Shown in pieces: positions 1 to 9,549 of a stretch of 64,000 nt of DNA. The DNA is from an uncultured Collinsella sp. (lineage in GTDB: Bacteria; Actinomycetota; Coriobacteriia; Coriobacteriales; Coriobacteriaceae): positions 33,780 to 97,779 of the forward strand of contig CATYZI010000003.1 of assembly GCA_958415625.1 (NCBI GenBank). The letters run 5' to 3'. The position numbers and the translations under genes are program-made. Below the pieces are notes generated by a model. The model was not told the origin of the DNA. It searched no databases and worked only from the letters and a program-made list of their open reading frames with translations. The stretch's first letter is position 1; every line of letters begins with the position of its first letter.

Positions 1-384
1 GTAATCGCCCTGTTTGAGCGTAAAGCGTACACCCGGATGCAGGGCACCAAAGTCGCGGATCACGCGCGGCAACACGGTGCGGCTCACGTTGGTAAACGTT
101 GCGATACGAATATCAGTCGAGGAGAGTCCCAGCAATTCCTGGCGCTTGCCCTCAAGCTCGGCCTCGGCAGTTACAATCTGGCGCAGATACGGCAGGTACT
201 GCTTGCCGTCGCGCGTAAGCGAAACGCCCTGCTTGCCGCGCTCGATAAGCGTGGTGCCCAGCTCGCGCTCGAGCGCCTTGACGGCCTGGCTCACCGCACT
301 TTGCGTATAGCCTAGCTCGTCGGCCGCGCCCTTAAGACTGCCGCAATCGACCACCATACATACAATCTGATATCGCGATGCCAT
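1..384 (-). CDS. LysR-family transcriptional regulator, N-terminal part
   Basis: The reading frame starts at an ATG (384..382) and runs off the left edge of the window, so only 128 N-terminal residues are visible. They form a typical LysR winged helix-turn-helix: the segment GAADELGYTQSAVSQAVKAL (about residues 20-39) is the helix-turn-helix, followed by LERELGTTLIERG and a linker helix. The start of the effector-binding domain (TDIRIATFTNVSRTVLPRVI) is also present. The gene is divergent from the EamA exporter at 543, and LysR proteins often control the divergent neighbour; that regulatory link is inferred. The C-terminal ligand domain lies outside the window, so no ligand can be suggested. 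Confidence 0.9.
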   Translation of the reverse strand, partial: MASRYQIVCMVVDCGSLKGAADELGYTQSAVSQAVKALERELGTTLIERGKQGVSLTRDGKQYLPYLRQIVTAEAELEGKRQELLGLSSTDIRIATFTNVSRTVLPRVIRDFGALHPGVRFTLKQGDY

Positions 385-443
385 CGTGCCTCCACATCGG
401 TGTAGCCGTAAAACGTTTTGCCAGGGCTTTTTCTACCTACATT

Positions 444-462
444 AGTATTGCTTAATCATACT
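444..462. promoter_or_regulatory. Candidate LysR-type operator (AGTAT-N9-ATACT)
   Basis: A perfect dyad AGTAT/ATACT with a 9-base spacer lies in the 158-bp gap between the divergent LysR gene and the EamA transporter. Its T-N11-A geometry fits LysR boxes. There is no other evidence. Confidence 0.4.
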
Positions 463-542
463 GAAGATACATTCGCTTTACTACATCAAAATCTGGGAGC
501 AGAATCCTTTTTGCGAAACCGTTCTGTAACAAAAGGAGTCCC

Positions 543-1445
543 ATGGATCGCAAAAAAGCAATCGCGCTCTCGTTTTCCGTTCCCGTCGCATGGGGCTTTT
601 CGTACCCCCTCATGAAGATCGGCATGGACAGCATGAACGCCACGAGCATCGTTGCGCTGCGCTGCATCATCGCCTTTGTGGCCTGCCTGCTGCTCTTCCA
701 CAAGCACGCGCTGCGCATCAACCGCGACCTCATGGTTCGCGCCGCCATCATCGGCGCCATCATGGCAACCGAGCTCACCTGCATGTGCTTGGGCTCCAGC
801 CTTACCTCCGCCTCCACCGCCGGCTTTTTGCAGAGCCTGACGGTCGTGATCGTGCCGTTTGCCAACGCCGCCCTGCTGCGCCGCGCCCCCGAGCGCAAAG
901 TTCTCGTCGGCACCGCCATCGTCACCTGTGGCATGCTGCTGCTCTCGGGCGCCGACTTCACCAGCCTGAACCCGGGCGCGCTCATCATGTTGCTCTCGGC
1001 CTTTATCTATGCCGGCCATATCATTGTGGCGAAGCGCTTTGTCGAAGATGTCGACCCGCTGGCCCTGGGCGTTTGGCAGCTTGGCTTCGGCGGCTTATTC
1101 TCGGGTATCGCCGCATTCACCTTTGGCGGTTTCACGCTTCCCGGCACGCCGGGCGAGGTCGTGGTCGTCGTCGCACTCGCGCTCATCTGCTCTGCCTACG
1201 GCTTTATCACCCAAACGCTCGCGCAGCCCCACGTGCCCGCCGAGACCACAGGCTTTGCCTTCTCGCTCGAGCCGGTCTGCTCCGCTGTCTTCTCGTTCTT
1301 CCTGGTCGGCGAGGTCCTGAGCCCCATCGCCTTCTTTGGCGCCGCCCTCATCCTCACCGGCGTCATGGTGGCAACCGTCGAGCTCCCGCGTCTTCGTGCA
1401 CACGGGCACGCTCGCATGGCAAGAGCGCCCGAGCGCGTCTCGTAG
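543..1445 (+). CDS. EamA-family (DMT) transporter
   Basis: This 300-residue integral membrane protein has about ten hydrophobic helices arranged as two EamA repeats, the hallmark of drug/metabolite transporter exporters. The N-terminus carries PVAWGFSYPLMKIG, typical of the first EamA helix. The second repeat ends in a helix pair around VGEVLSPIAFFGAALILTG, a common EamA signature (the GE motif). The start ATG follows AAAGGAG with 5-bp spacing. It is probably an exporter of amino acids or other small metabolites in the cytoplasmic membrane; the substrate cannot be told. The divergent LysR gene is its likely regulator. Confidence 0.88.
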   Translation: MDRKKAIALSFSVPVAWGFSYPLMKIGMDSMNATSIVALRCIIAFVACLLLFHKHALRINRDLMVRAAIIGAIMATELTCMCLGSSLTSASTAGFLQSLTVVIVPFANAALLRRAPERKVLVGTAIVTCGMLLLSGADFTSLNPGALIMLLSAFIYAGHIIVAKRFVEDVDPLALGVWQLGFGGLFSGIAAFTFGGFTLPGTPGEVVVVVALALICSAYGFITQTLAQPHVPAETTGFAFSLEPVCSAVFSFFLVGEVLSPIAFFGAALILTGVMVATVELPRLRAHGHARMARAPERVS

Positions 1446-1470
1446 ACCCCACTCCTTATACAGCCGCGGC

Positions 1471-1495
1471 ATAAAGGCAACCGGTGCGCCTTTAT
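1471..1495 (+). terminator. Hairpin ATAAAGGC/GCCTTTAT after the EamA gene
   Basis: An 8-bp perfect stem with a 9-base loop sits 26 bases after the EamA stop. Its right arm overlaps TATAAT (1493-1498), which could be the -10 box of ung, so the site may combine terminator and promoter roles. There is no long T-run. Confidence 0.4.
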
Positions 1496-1533
1496 AATAG
1501 ATGCCAACAGAGCATCTGACGTAAAGGAGCCCC

Positions 1534-2259
1534 ATGGACGCCGCGACCCGCGACCGCAACATAGCAACTTGGTTGGGCGATGCGCCGCAGCCGGTACGCG
1601 ACACAACGAACCAGCTGCTCGAGCGCATCGCCCTTTTGCGTGCCGAGCAGACCATCTACCCGGCACAAGACGACATCCTCAATGCCCTCGCCTACACGCC
1701 GGCCGACCAGGTCAAGGTTGTCATCTTGGGTCAGGACCCCTATCACGGACCCAACCAGGCCATGGGGCTGTCGTTCTCGGTCCCCGCGTCGCAAACCAAG
1801 TTACCGCCGAGCCTGCGCAACATCTATAAGGAACTCAAAGCCGATCTGGACTGCCCCATTCCCGCCACGGGAGACCTAACCCCCTGGGCACAACAGGGCG
1901 TCCTACTCCTTAACACGACGCTCACCGTGCGCGAGCATGCCGCGAACTCGCACGCCAAGCTGGGCTGGAGCACGCTTACCGACTACGTTATCGAACGCTG
2001 CTGCCAGCTGCCCCAGCCGGTCGTCTTTTTGGCATGGGGCCGTTTTGCCCAGCAGATGGTCGAGGGCAAGCTCGCCGCGACCGGCGCGGGCAAGGCAGGC
2101 GACAAGTTCTGCCTAGCCTCTACGCATCCCTCGCCGCTTTCGGCAAACCGTGCCACGGCAGAACTCCCGGCCTTTATGGGGTCGCACCCCTTCTCCGCTG
2201 CCAATCGGCTACTCGAACAGCACGGCTCGACCCCCGTCAACTGGACTTGCCTCGGCTAA
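1534..2259 (+). CDS. ung: Uracil-DNA glycosylase (family 1)
   Basis: Removes uracil from DNA as the first step of base excision repair. The 241-residue protein has the family 1 motif GQDPYHG at residues 66-72, with the catalytic Asp68, and the DNA-intercalation motif HPSPLSAN at about 198-205, with the conserved His. Length is normal for bacterial Ung. The ATG follows AAAGGAG closely. It is the only gene between the EamA gene and a bidirectional terminator, so it is probably monocistronic. Confidence 0.97.
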   Translation: MDAATRDRNIATWLGDAPQPVRDTTNQLLERIALLRAEQTIYPAQDDILNALAYTPADQVKVVILGQDPYHGPNQAMGLSFSVPASQTKLPPSLRNIYKELKADLDCPIPATGDLTPWAQQGVLLLNTTLTVREHAANSHAKLGWSTLTDYVIERCCQLPQPVVFLAWGRFAQQMVEGKLAATGAGKAGDKFCLASTHPSPLSANRATAELPAFMGSHPFSAANRLLEQHGSTPVNWTCLG

Positions 2260-2274
2260 AAATCGATACATCAA

Positions 2275-2312
2275 AAACGCGCCCGACGGCAATCTTGCCA
2301 TCGGGCGCGTTT
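2275..2312. terminator. Bidirectional terminator between ung and the SDR gene
   Basis: A 16-bp stem with one mismatch (left arm AAACGCGCCCGACGGC, right arm at 2297-2312) has A residues before it and T residues after it. It lies between two convergent genes, so it can serve both strands. Confidence 0.75.
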
Positions 2313-2313
2313 C

Positions 2314-2994
2314 CTATTCGGGCCAAATAAACTGCGTGCGGCCGGCCTCGCCACCGTCAATGAGCAGACTCTGCCCGGTCATAAACCGGTTGGTCACGCC
2401 CACAAAGTAGATCCACTCGGCGATCTCTTGGGCGGTGGCCCAGCGCTTAAGCGGCGTGAGCTCCATAATCTGACTCCACAGGTGCTCGTCCTCCATCACG
2501 CAACGGTTGAGCGGCGTGATAACGCCGCCCGGGTCCACACTGTTGGCGATGGCCTGCGGCGCCAGGCGGTTTGCAAGGTTCTTGGTGTAGGCGATAACGC
2601 CGCCCTTGCTGGCAGCATAGGCGGGAAACTCCGATCCCGTATGTCCGCTCGCCGACCCCACATTGACCACGGATTGGATAGCAGGCGCCGGCTTGGCGGC
2701 AAGCCCCTCCCCCGCAAAGGCATAGCGCTCGGTCACGTTGATGGTGCCACGCAGGTTGGCAGCGATGTCGTCGGCCGAATCTTGCGTGCCGGCAACGTTT
2801 ACGATCGCCTGAGGCTCAAGGCCGTCTGGAAACGAGTCCGGCTCGCGGACATCAACGATCAGATGGCGATAGCGCTCGTGCTCGACGGCCGCCGGCAGCA
2901 GATCAAAGCCCACGACCTCGTGGCCCTCGTCCAAAAAGCGCTGCACGCACGCGGCTCCAATGCCGCCCGAAGCGCCCGTGATCAAAACCCGCAT
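2314..2994 (-). CDS. SDR-family NAD(P)-dependent oxidoreductase
   Basis: A 226-residue short-chain dehydrogenase. The Rossmann glycine motif TGASGGIG is at residues 6-13. The catalytic Tyr126 and Lys130 are in YAASKGG, with Ser in NVGSASG about 11 residues earlier. The C-terminal segment VTNRFMTGQSLLIDGG is typical of the classical SDR family. The NVAG motif (residues 66-69) replaces NNAG. It probably oxidises or reduces an alcohol/ketone; the substrate is not evident. The transporter gene (3726..3004) lies just upstream on the same strand with a 9-bp gap, so the two are likely co-transcribed, and any preQ1 control would then also affect this gene. Confidence 0.9.
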   Translation of the reverse strand: MRVLITGASGGIGAACVQRFLDEGHEVVGFDLLPAAVEHERYRHLIVDVREPDSFPDGLEPQAIVNVAGTQDSADDIAANLRGTINVTERYAFAGEGLAAKPAPAIQSVVNVGSASGHTGSEFPAYAASKGGVIAYTKNLANRLAPQAIANSVDPGGVITPLNRCVMEDEHLWSQIMELTPLKRWATAQEIAEWIYFVGVTNRFMTGQSLLIDGGEAGRTQFIWPE

Positions 2995-3003
2995 AGGTGC
3001 TCC

Positions 3004-3726
3004 TTAGGCAGCTGCGTGGCGCTCGAGGTACTCGGAGCCCACATTCTCGCGCTCCCAGCCGCGCACGACCTTATAGCCCACGGGGCTCAGAAAGACCTCG
3101 CACAGCAGCTCGGCGACAGCGCCGGTCAGCGAGCACATAAGAACCTGCACCCAGGTCCAACCAAAGAACGTGTGGCTCACCACAATGGCAAAGACCAAGT
3201 TGTCGATAAACTGGCCAACACCCGTGGACACATAAGAGCGGAAGGCAAAGCTCGCAAAGTTATTCTTTTTGAGCATGCGGCCGAGCGACTGGTTGAGCGT
3301 GGAGTTAACCACGGCAGAAACGAGCATTGCCAGCGAAGAGCCCAGCACCACGTACCAGGTGCCGCCGATGGTGGCGTTAAGGGCGGCGTTGACCTCGATC
3401 ATACCCGTGTCGTAGTAGGCACCCCACATGCCGGGCGTGAGCGAGCATGCCCAAAAGCATAGGCTCACGGCCAGGTTGACCAGCAGCGCGAGGATAGAGA
3501 TTTTGATGGATGCCTTGGCGCCAAAGCGCTTGCAGATCATGTCCTGGCACAAAAACGAAACCCAGCTCACCACAAAGCCGCAATCGAGTGCCAGATACGG
3601 CAGGCTGATAAGCTCTTTGTTGGCCAGCAGGTTCATCATGATAACGCTCACGAAAAACAGCGAAACCGTTGCCGCGGGAATGCTCCGCAACAGGACCTTG
3701 TAGTCCTCCATGACCTTCTTGATCAT
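3004..3726 (-). CDS. Queuosine-precursor transporter (VUT/YhhQ family)
   Basis: A 240-residue membrane protein with about six hydrophobic helices matching the VUT (vitamin uptake)/YhhQ family, known to import queuosine precursors such as preQ1 or queuine. Diagnostic parts are the N-terminal tandem helices (VSLFFVSVIMMNLLANKELI), the DMICKRFG cytoplasmic loop and the conserved VSTGVGQFIDNLVFAIV segment, with its Q-x-x-D-N pattern. The start ATG is preceded by AAAGGAG. A candidate preQ1-I riboswitch lies directly upstream and would sequester the region next to the ribosome-binding site. The function is a strong family inference and the leader RNA supports it independently. Confidence 0.88.
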   Translation of the reverse strand: MIKKVMEDYKVLLRSIPAATVSLFFVSVIMMNLLANKELISLPYLALDCGFVVSWVSFLCQDMICKRFGAKASIKISILALLVNLAVSLCFWACSLTPGMWGAYYDTGMIEVNAALNATIGGTWYVVLGSSLAMLVSAVVNSTLNQSLGRMLKKNNFASFAFRSYVSTGVGQFIDNLVFAIVVSHTFFGWTWVQVLMCSLTGAVAELLCEVFLSPVGYKVVRGWERENVGSEYLERHAAA

Positions 3727-3732
3727 TATGTA

Positions 3733-3782
3733 CTCCTTTGGTTTTAGGTTTAACGAGCAGGATATCGGACCCGAACTGCTCG
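3733..3782 (-). promoter_or_regulatory. Candidate preQ1-I riboswitch
   Basis: On the minus strand, a 7-bp stem CGAGCAG/CTGCTCG (3782-3776 with 3760-3754) encloses a 15-base loop that begins TTC and continues GGGT. An A-rich tail, TTAAACCTAAAACC, follows. The loop GGGT/GGT can pair with ACC (or ACCT) in the tail to form the H-type pseudoknot of preQ1-I aptamers. A C directly precedes the 3' strand of the stem, where the specificity C lies in known members. The tail abuts AAAGGAG (3739..3733), which suggests translational control. The call rests on this architecture plus the downstream transporter. Confidence 0.55.
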
Positions 3783-3882
3783 GACGCCCCGGTCTTGAGA
3801 CGACGGTGGGTATGATAGCCGCTCACACGGCATCAGGCAAGCAAACGGCGCGGCAGCCCCGCAAGGCCACCGCGCCGGTGCG

Positions 3883-5496
<1,614 letters not shown>

Positions 5497-5631
5497 GCGG
5501 ATCCTTTCTTGCATTGAGTGCATTACGTCGTTGTAACCGCATTATTGTAGCCGCCAAATCCCGCCATAGGGCACCTATCAGGACAAATTCATTAGCCGAG
5601 CTCGCTGTGCACCGGGCAGCCGCCTCAAGGA

Positions 5632-5930
5632 TTGTCTCGATCTGTAACAGCAAGACGGGTTTTGAGCCCCTACCTGTTACAGATCGAGACAAACTGGCAG
5701 GCCCGCCGGCACAATCTCAATCTGTAACATCTAGCCGCCCAAATCAGGTCTAACTGTTACAAATCGAGATAAACAGGAAGGCAGGGAGCCAATGTCTCAA
5801 TCTGTAACATCTAGCCGCGCAAATCGACTCTTACTGTTACAGATTGAGACAAATAAGCAGGCGGGCAAATAAGATCTCGATCTGTAACAGCAGGCGACCC
5901 AAAACGGACCTAGGTGTTACAGATTGAGAT
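5632..5930. repeat. Array of four 80-bp-period interrupted palindromes
   Basis: Four units lie in the 559-bp gap between prfC and the GntR operon. Each has a left arm close to TCTCRATCTGTAACA and an inverted right arm TGTTACARATYGAGA, with 23-25 bases between. Units: 5632-5692 (19-bp perfect arms), 5714-5770 (16 bp, two mismatches), 5793-5851 (17 bp perfect) and 5874-5930 (16 bp, one mismatch). Unit centres are 5662, 5742, 5822 and 5902, exactly 80 bp apart. The eight half-sites therefore alternate in orientation about every 40 bp. Loops and spacers are only partly conserved (units 2 and 3 share CTAGCCG-CCAAATC-like loops). The remaining sequence of the gap shows no ORF of note. Confidence 0.9.
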
Positions 5931-5994
5931 TGTTTTGGGGCAAGCGCGGCACTGGCGGACTATTCCACATTTAGCTCTTGCGTAACTGTGCATA

Positions 5995-6028
5995 GTGTAT
6001 ATATACTGTGCTTACCGGTTATATACAC
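5995..6028. promoter_or_regulatory. Candidate GntR (YtrA-type) operator
   Basis: Inverted arms GTGTATATA (5995-6003) and TATATACAC (6020-6028) lie 27 bp before the GntR start. The AT-rich arms could overlap a -10 element. YtrA-type regulators normally bind such dyads in front of their own operon. Confidence 0.5.
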
Positions 6029-6055
6029 GTGTAGCCCATCAGCTAAGGAGCCGCT

Positions 6056-6436
6056 GTGGACATCATCCTATCCAATTCGAGCGACAAGCCCATCTACGAG
6101 CAAATAGCCTCGCAAGTCAAAGCTCAGATCCTTTCGGGCACGCTCGCGGCGGGAGCCAAACTCCCCAGTATCCGTGCACTCGCGAGCGATCTTGGCGTGA
6201 GTGTCATCACCACCAAGCGCGCCTACGCCGACCTGGAGCAACTCGGCTTCATCTGCACCGTGCAGGGCAAGGGCTGTTTTGTCGCCGAGGGCAACCAGGA
6301 GCTCTTGCGCGAAAACCAGCTCTGCCATATCGAAGAACTGCTTGCGAAAGCGGCGAGCCAAGCCGAAGCCCTGGGCGTTACGCGCGACAAGCTGCACGAG
6401 ATGCTCGACCTGGTAGCCCCCGAAACCATGCAGTAG
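6056..6436 (+). CDS. GntR-family transcriptional regulator (YtrA subfamily)
   Basis: A 126-residue protein with an N-terminal GntR winged helix: the motif KPIYEQIASQVKAQILSG (residues 11-28) and the recognition segment LASDLGVSVITTKRAYADLE. A short helical C-terminal tail takes the place of a ligand-binding domain, the hallmark of the YtrA subfamily. The start is GTG at 6056 after AAGGAG. It is followed by an ABC ATPase and a permease in one operon, the usual YtrA setting, where the regulator represses its own exporter operon until cell-envelope or drug stress. The inducer is unknown. Confidence 0.9.
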   Translation: MDIILSNSSDKPIYEQIASQVKAQILSGTLAAGAKLPSIRALASDLGVSVITTKRAYADLEQLGFICTVQGKGCFVAEGNQELLRENQLCHIEELLAKAASQAEALGVTRDKLHEMLDLVAPETMQ

Positions 6437-6459
6437 CCATCTGCAAGAAAGGCTATACC

Positions 6460-7341
6460 ATGCAAAACCTTTTAGAACTCAAAGGCATCTCACGCCGTGT
6501 GAGCGACCGTTTTTCGTTGCGAGTGGTCACACTCGCCGTGGAGCCCGGCCAGATCGTTGGCTTTGTGGGCGCAAATGGCGCCGGCAAGACGACGACCATT
6601 CGCGCCGCGCTTGGGCTTATAAAGCTCGATGCCGGCGAGGTGCATTTGCTTGGACAGCGCTGCGACGCCAACGCGCCCGACGAGACGCAGCGCCACCTGC
6701 GCTCCCGCATCGGGCTTGTCCTGGACACGTGTCCCTTCCCCTCCACGCTCAAGGTGGGCCAGGTCGAGAGGCTCGTAGGCCCGGCATACCCCACGTGGAG
6801 CTGCGAAACGTTCGCCGGATTCATCGACCGATTTGGCCTCGATCCCAAGACGAAGGTCAAGGACCTCTCCCGCGGCATGGGCATGAAGCTGCAGCTCGCC
6901 TGTGCGCTCAGTCACAATGCTAAGCTGCTCGTTTTGGACGAAGCCACCGCGGGCCTCGATCCCATGGCGCGCGAGGAACTGCTCGACGAGTTGCTTGCCT
7001 TTGTCGCCGACGGCCAGCACAGCGTGCTGCTCTCAAGCCACATTACGTCCGACCTCGATCGCGCTGCCGACCGCGTCATCTGCATCGATAACGGCTCGAT
7101 TGCGTTTGACCTGCCGCGCGAGGACATTACCGACCGAGCCGGCATCGCCCACTGCACCCAAGCACAGGCCGCAGAGCTTATGGCTTGCGTCGAAGGCGCC
7201 CGTGCCGCCCACCACGCCTATAGCGTGGACGTGCTCGTGCCCAACCGTCGCGATGTGCTCGAGGCCTTCCCCGAGATTCCCTGCGACCGGGCAACCATTG
7301 ATGACTATCTTCGCCTCACGCTGAAAGGGGCTTCGAAATGA
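6460..7341 (+). CDS. ABC transporter ATP-binding protein
   Basis: A 293-residue ATPase with Walker A GANGAGKTT (about 38-46), a variant signature LSRGMGMKLQLA in place of LSGGQ, Walker B LLVLDEATAGLDP and the switch His in SSHITSD. It is of the ABC-2 exporter class, like YtrB. I chose the ATG at 6460, 23 bp after the GntR stop with AAGAAAGG upstream, because the in-frame sequence further 5' overlaps the GntR gene. The stop codon overlaps the permease start (ATGA), so the two are translationally coupled. It probably energises the membrane protein encoded next. Confidence 0.93.
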   Translation: MQNLLELKGISRRVSDRFSLRVVTLAVEPGQIVGFVGANGAGKTTTIRAALGLIKLDAGEVHLLGQRCDANAPDETQRHLRSRIGLVLDTCPFPSTLKVGQVERLVGPAYPTWSCETFAGFIDRFGLDPKTKVKDLSRGMGMKLQLACALSHNAKLLVLDEATAGLDPMAREELLDELLAFVADGQHSVLLSSHITSDLDRAADRVICIDNGSIAFDLPREDITDRAGIAHCTQAQAAELMACVEGARAAHHAYSVDVLVPNRRDVLEAFPEIPCDRATIDDYLRLTLKGASK

Positions 7342-8036
7342 AACGCGCCTTTATGTCTGAGCTCGCCATCGTCCGCACGCTTGTCCCGAGCATCGCGGGC
7401 GTCGGCCTGTTCATCTTCGTCGTACTGACCCTCGCCAACGCATCGGACGGTGACTCTGGCATGAGTGCCGGCGCCTGCGCGGTCAGCGCCATGTCGCCCA
7501 TCGTGGTCATGAACTCGCTGGCCGGCTACGACAATCAAAACGGATGGGAGCGCTATCGGGCAACGCTGCCCATCTCGCGCAAAGACATCATCTGTGCACG
7601 CTACCTGAGCATCATTGTCTTCTCGGCCGTCATGGCGTGCGCCGCCGCGCTTTTGAGCATCGTCTCCATCCCGCTCTTCAACAGCGCGGGTATTCCCTCG
7701 ACGGGACAGACCGTCTTTGAGACCACAATAGCCTCCGCCGCATCGATGCTCATCTCCCTCATGATGGTGTTTTTGGCACAGCCGCTGTTCTTTCGATTTG
7801 GACACATGGAGGCGCTGCGCCTTTCCGTCGGCCTGTTTGCCCTGCTCGGGTGCCTTGCCATGGCAGCGCTGAGCTCCTCCAACCCCATCAGCAACTGGCT
7901 CATGTCGATTGCCGGAGCGAATCCCGATCCTGCCGTTCTGGGCTGTCTGTGCGCAGGAATTGCCGTGCTGGCCCTCGCGCTATGCGCAATCAGCTGCACC
8001 GTCAGCACCAAGGTTTATCGAGTACACGACCTGTAG
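7338..8036 (+). CDS. ABC-2-type permease
   Basis: A 232-residue membrane protein with about six hydrophobic helices, partner of the preceding ATPase. The segment GWERYRATLPISRKDIICARYL (starting near residue 70) is typical of ABC2_membrane_2 permeases, where a cytoplasmic loop with WERY and LPISR contacts the ATPase. Start and stop overlap in ATGA at 7338-7341. Last gene of the GntR operon. The substrate is not evident; related systems export peptides or counter envelope-active antibiotics. Confidence 0.88.
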   Translation: MKRAFMSELAIVRTLVPSIAGVGLFIFVVLTLANASDGDSGMSAGACAVSAMSPIVVMNSLAGYDNQNGWERYRATLPISRKDIICARYLSIIVFSAVMACAAALLSIVSIPLFNSAGIPSTGQTVFETTIASAASMLISLMMVFLAQPLFFRFGHMEALRLSVGLFALLGCLAMAALSSSNPISNWLMSIAGANPDPAVLGCLCAGIAVLALALCAISCTVSTKVYRVHDL

Positions 8037-8122
8037 GCACGCGAGTCTCAATCCACGAAGGACGCGATCGCCCCCGCCGCAAATCCGTGACAAATGGCAT
8101 ATCCCCGGCACGCGCTATCGTG

Positions 8123-9424
8123 CTACTTGCGCAGCGGCTTGGGCAGCGGAATGCCTGCCGCGATGACGGCGGCGATGATCATGCAGACAATGCCCTTGAG
8201 CGGGAAGCACATGAGCAGCAGGCCCACGACCATGACGGGCTGACGCATGACGGCACCCATCGTCGAGGCGGTACAGACGGCGACGCAAAAGACCGGATCG
8301 GCGCCCGTAAGGACGGCAAGGCCGTAGCCCAGGCTCACGCCCGAGAAGATAACGGGGAAGAAGTGACCGCCGCGCCAGCCCAGGTTGATGAGGGCGGGCG
8401 TCAGCATGGCCTTGATAAGACCAGTTGCAATGAGCACACCGGCGGGAATGGTCATATAGGTCTCCATGAGCACGTCGGCCTGCGTCTCGCCAGCAAACAT
8501 GGTGTAGGGCAGGACCGTGCCGCAGATAGCGAGCGCCAAACCGGCCAGCATGGCCTTGACGACAGGGCGCTCCCCTATGGCGTGGGCCAACGCCTCGCTC
8601 GCGTGCTCCGAGACAAAGTACAGCCAGCCACAGGCCGTGCCGACGAGCGCCAGGGGAATAAGCCAAGCAAGCTCGAGGTTGCCCACCTGCGCGGCCTCGA
8701 ACCTCGGCATACCCATGCCGCCGCCCACAAGCTGGCCAAGCAGCAGGTAGGTGCCCAAACCGCCAGCGATCGCGATACCGTAGACCACGGTCTTTTGCGC
8801 CTTGGGAAGCTTGATGGTGATCTCGTCAGACGCGGACTCATCGTCATTGGCACCCTGACCGTCAGCACTTCCGGCGAGCGGCGCCACAAAGCCAAACACG
8901 GGCGCGGTAAAGAGCGCCGTCAGGGCAGCCTGGGTGCCCAGCAGCGTGAGCTCCCTAAACTCAGCTCCAAAGCGACGCATGCGATCGCCGACCCAGCTGC
9001 ACAGTCCCGCGATAACGCCGGTCAGGCCGGCCTCCGGTCCAATACTTCCGCCAAACAGCAACGGCAGCAGCGCCGCAATCGACAGCTTGCCCAGATTGTC
9101 GTACGGGTAGCGACCGTCTTGCTTGACCTTGGTCATGACCTGGTTGAGGTCGTCGGTCTTGGCGCCCGTCATCTTTTCGTACAGGCCAATCACCAAGCCG
9201 CCCAGCAGGCAGACAAAAAACGGGTACGGCAAAAAGCCAAACGGACCGCTGGCGAGTTCGGGCGAAGAGGCACCCAGCATATGCGGGACCTCGGTCCACA
9301 AATAATCAATGCCGTGCTCCATCGCAAAGAAGAATAGCCAGACTGCAGCACCCGCGAGTGCACCGGTCACGGCAACGCTGACCAAAAACAGCGCGCGGTT
9401 TGTGGGTTTGGCAAGGTTATCCAT
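8123..9424 (-). CDS. ClC-family voltage-gated chloride channel/transporter
   Basis: A 433-residue polytopic membrane protein. It has the ClC selectivity elements in diverged form: GGSIGPEAGL (equivalent of GREGP-type loops) and GWRGGHFFPVIFSG (equivalent of the GxFxP motif). The usual two-fold helical pattern is visible. It exchanges or conducts Cl- or F-; which is not clear from the motifs I can read. The region at about residue 185 (SADGQGANDDESASD) is an acidic loop between the two halves. Stands alone, convergent with the ABC operon. Confidence 0.85.
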   Translation of the reverse strand: MDNLAKPTNRALFLVSVAVTGALAGAAVWLFFFAMEHGIDYLWTEVPHMLGASSPELASGPFGFLPYPFFVCLLGGLVIGLYEKMTGAKTDDLNQVMTKVKQDGRYPYDNLGKLSIAALLPLLFGGSIGPEAGLTGVIAGLCSWVGDRMRRFGAEFRELTLLGTQAALTALFTAPVFGFVAPLAGSADGQGANDDESASDEITIKLPKAQKTVVYGIAIAGGLGTYLLLGQLVGGGMGMPRFEAAQVGNLELAWLIPLALVGTACGWLYFVSEHASEALAHAIGERPVVKAMLAGLALAICGTVLPYTMFAGETQADVLMETYMTIPAGVLIATGLIKAMLTPALINLGWRGGHFFPVIFSGVSLGYGLAVLTGADPVFCVAVCTASTMGAVMRQPVMVVGLLLMCFPLKGIVCMIIAAVIAAGIPLPKPLRK

Positions 9425-9549
9425 CGGGTCCTCCCGTGGTCAAAATCGACAAAGATACGTTTTATTGTAGAGCGAGCGTTGCCCGAACGAGCCAACCGTC
9501 TGCACCGCAAACGGCACCATTGGGAGTCATAGTGGGGCAGGCTCAAGAC

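Noticed and set aside
5540..5930. Interpretation of the 80-bp array as a CRISPR array
   Set aside because: Units are palindromes with alternating orientation and diverse, short spacers on both sides; no cas genes are near.
5995..6459. In-frame open sequence upstream of the ABC ATPase (a possible 448-residue protein from 5995)
   Set aside because: It overlaps the real GntR gene in another frame; the ATPase has its own ribosome-binding site at 6445-6452 and starts at 6460.
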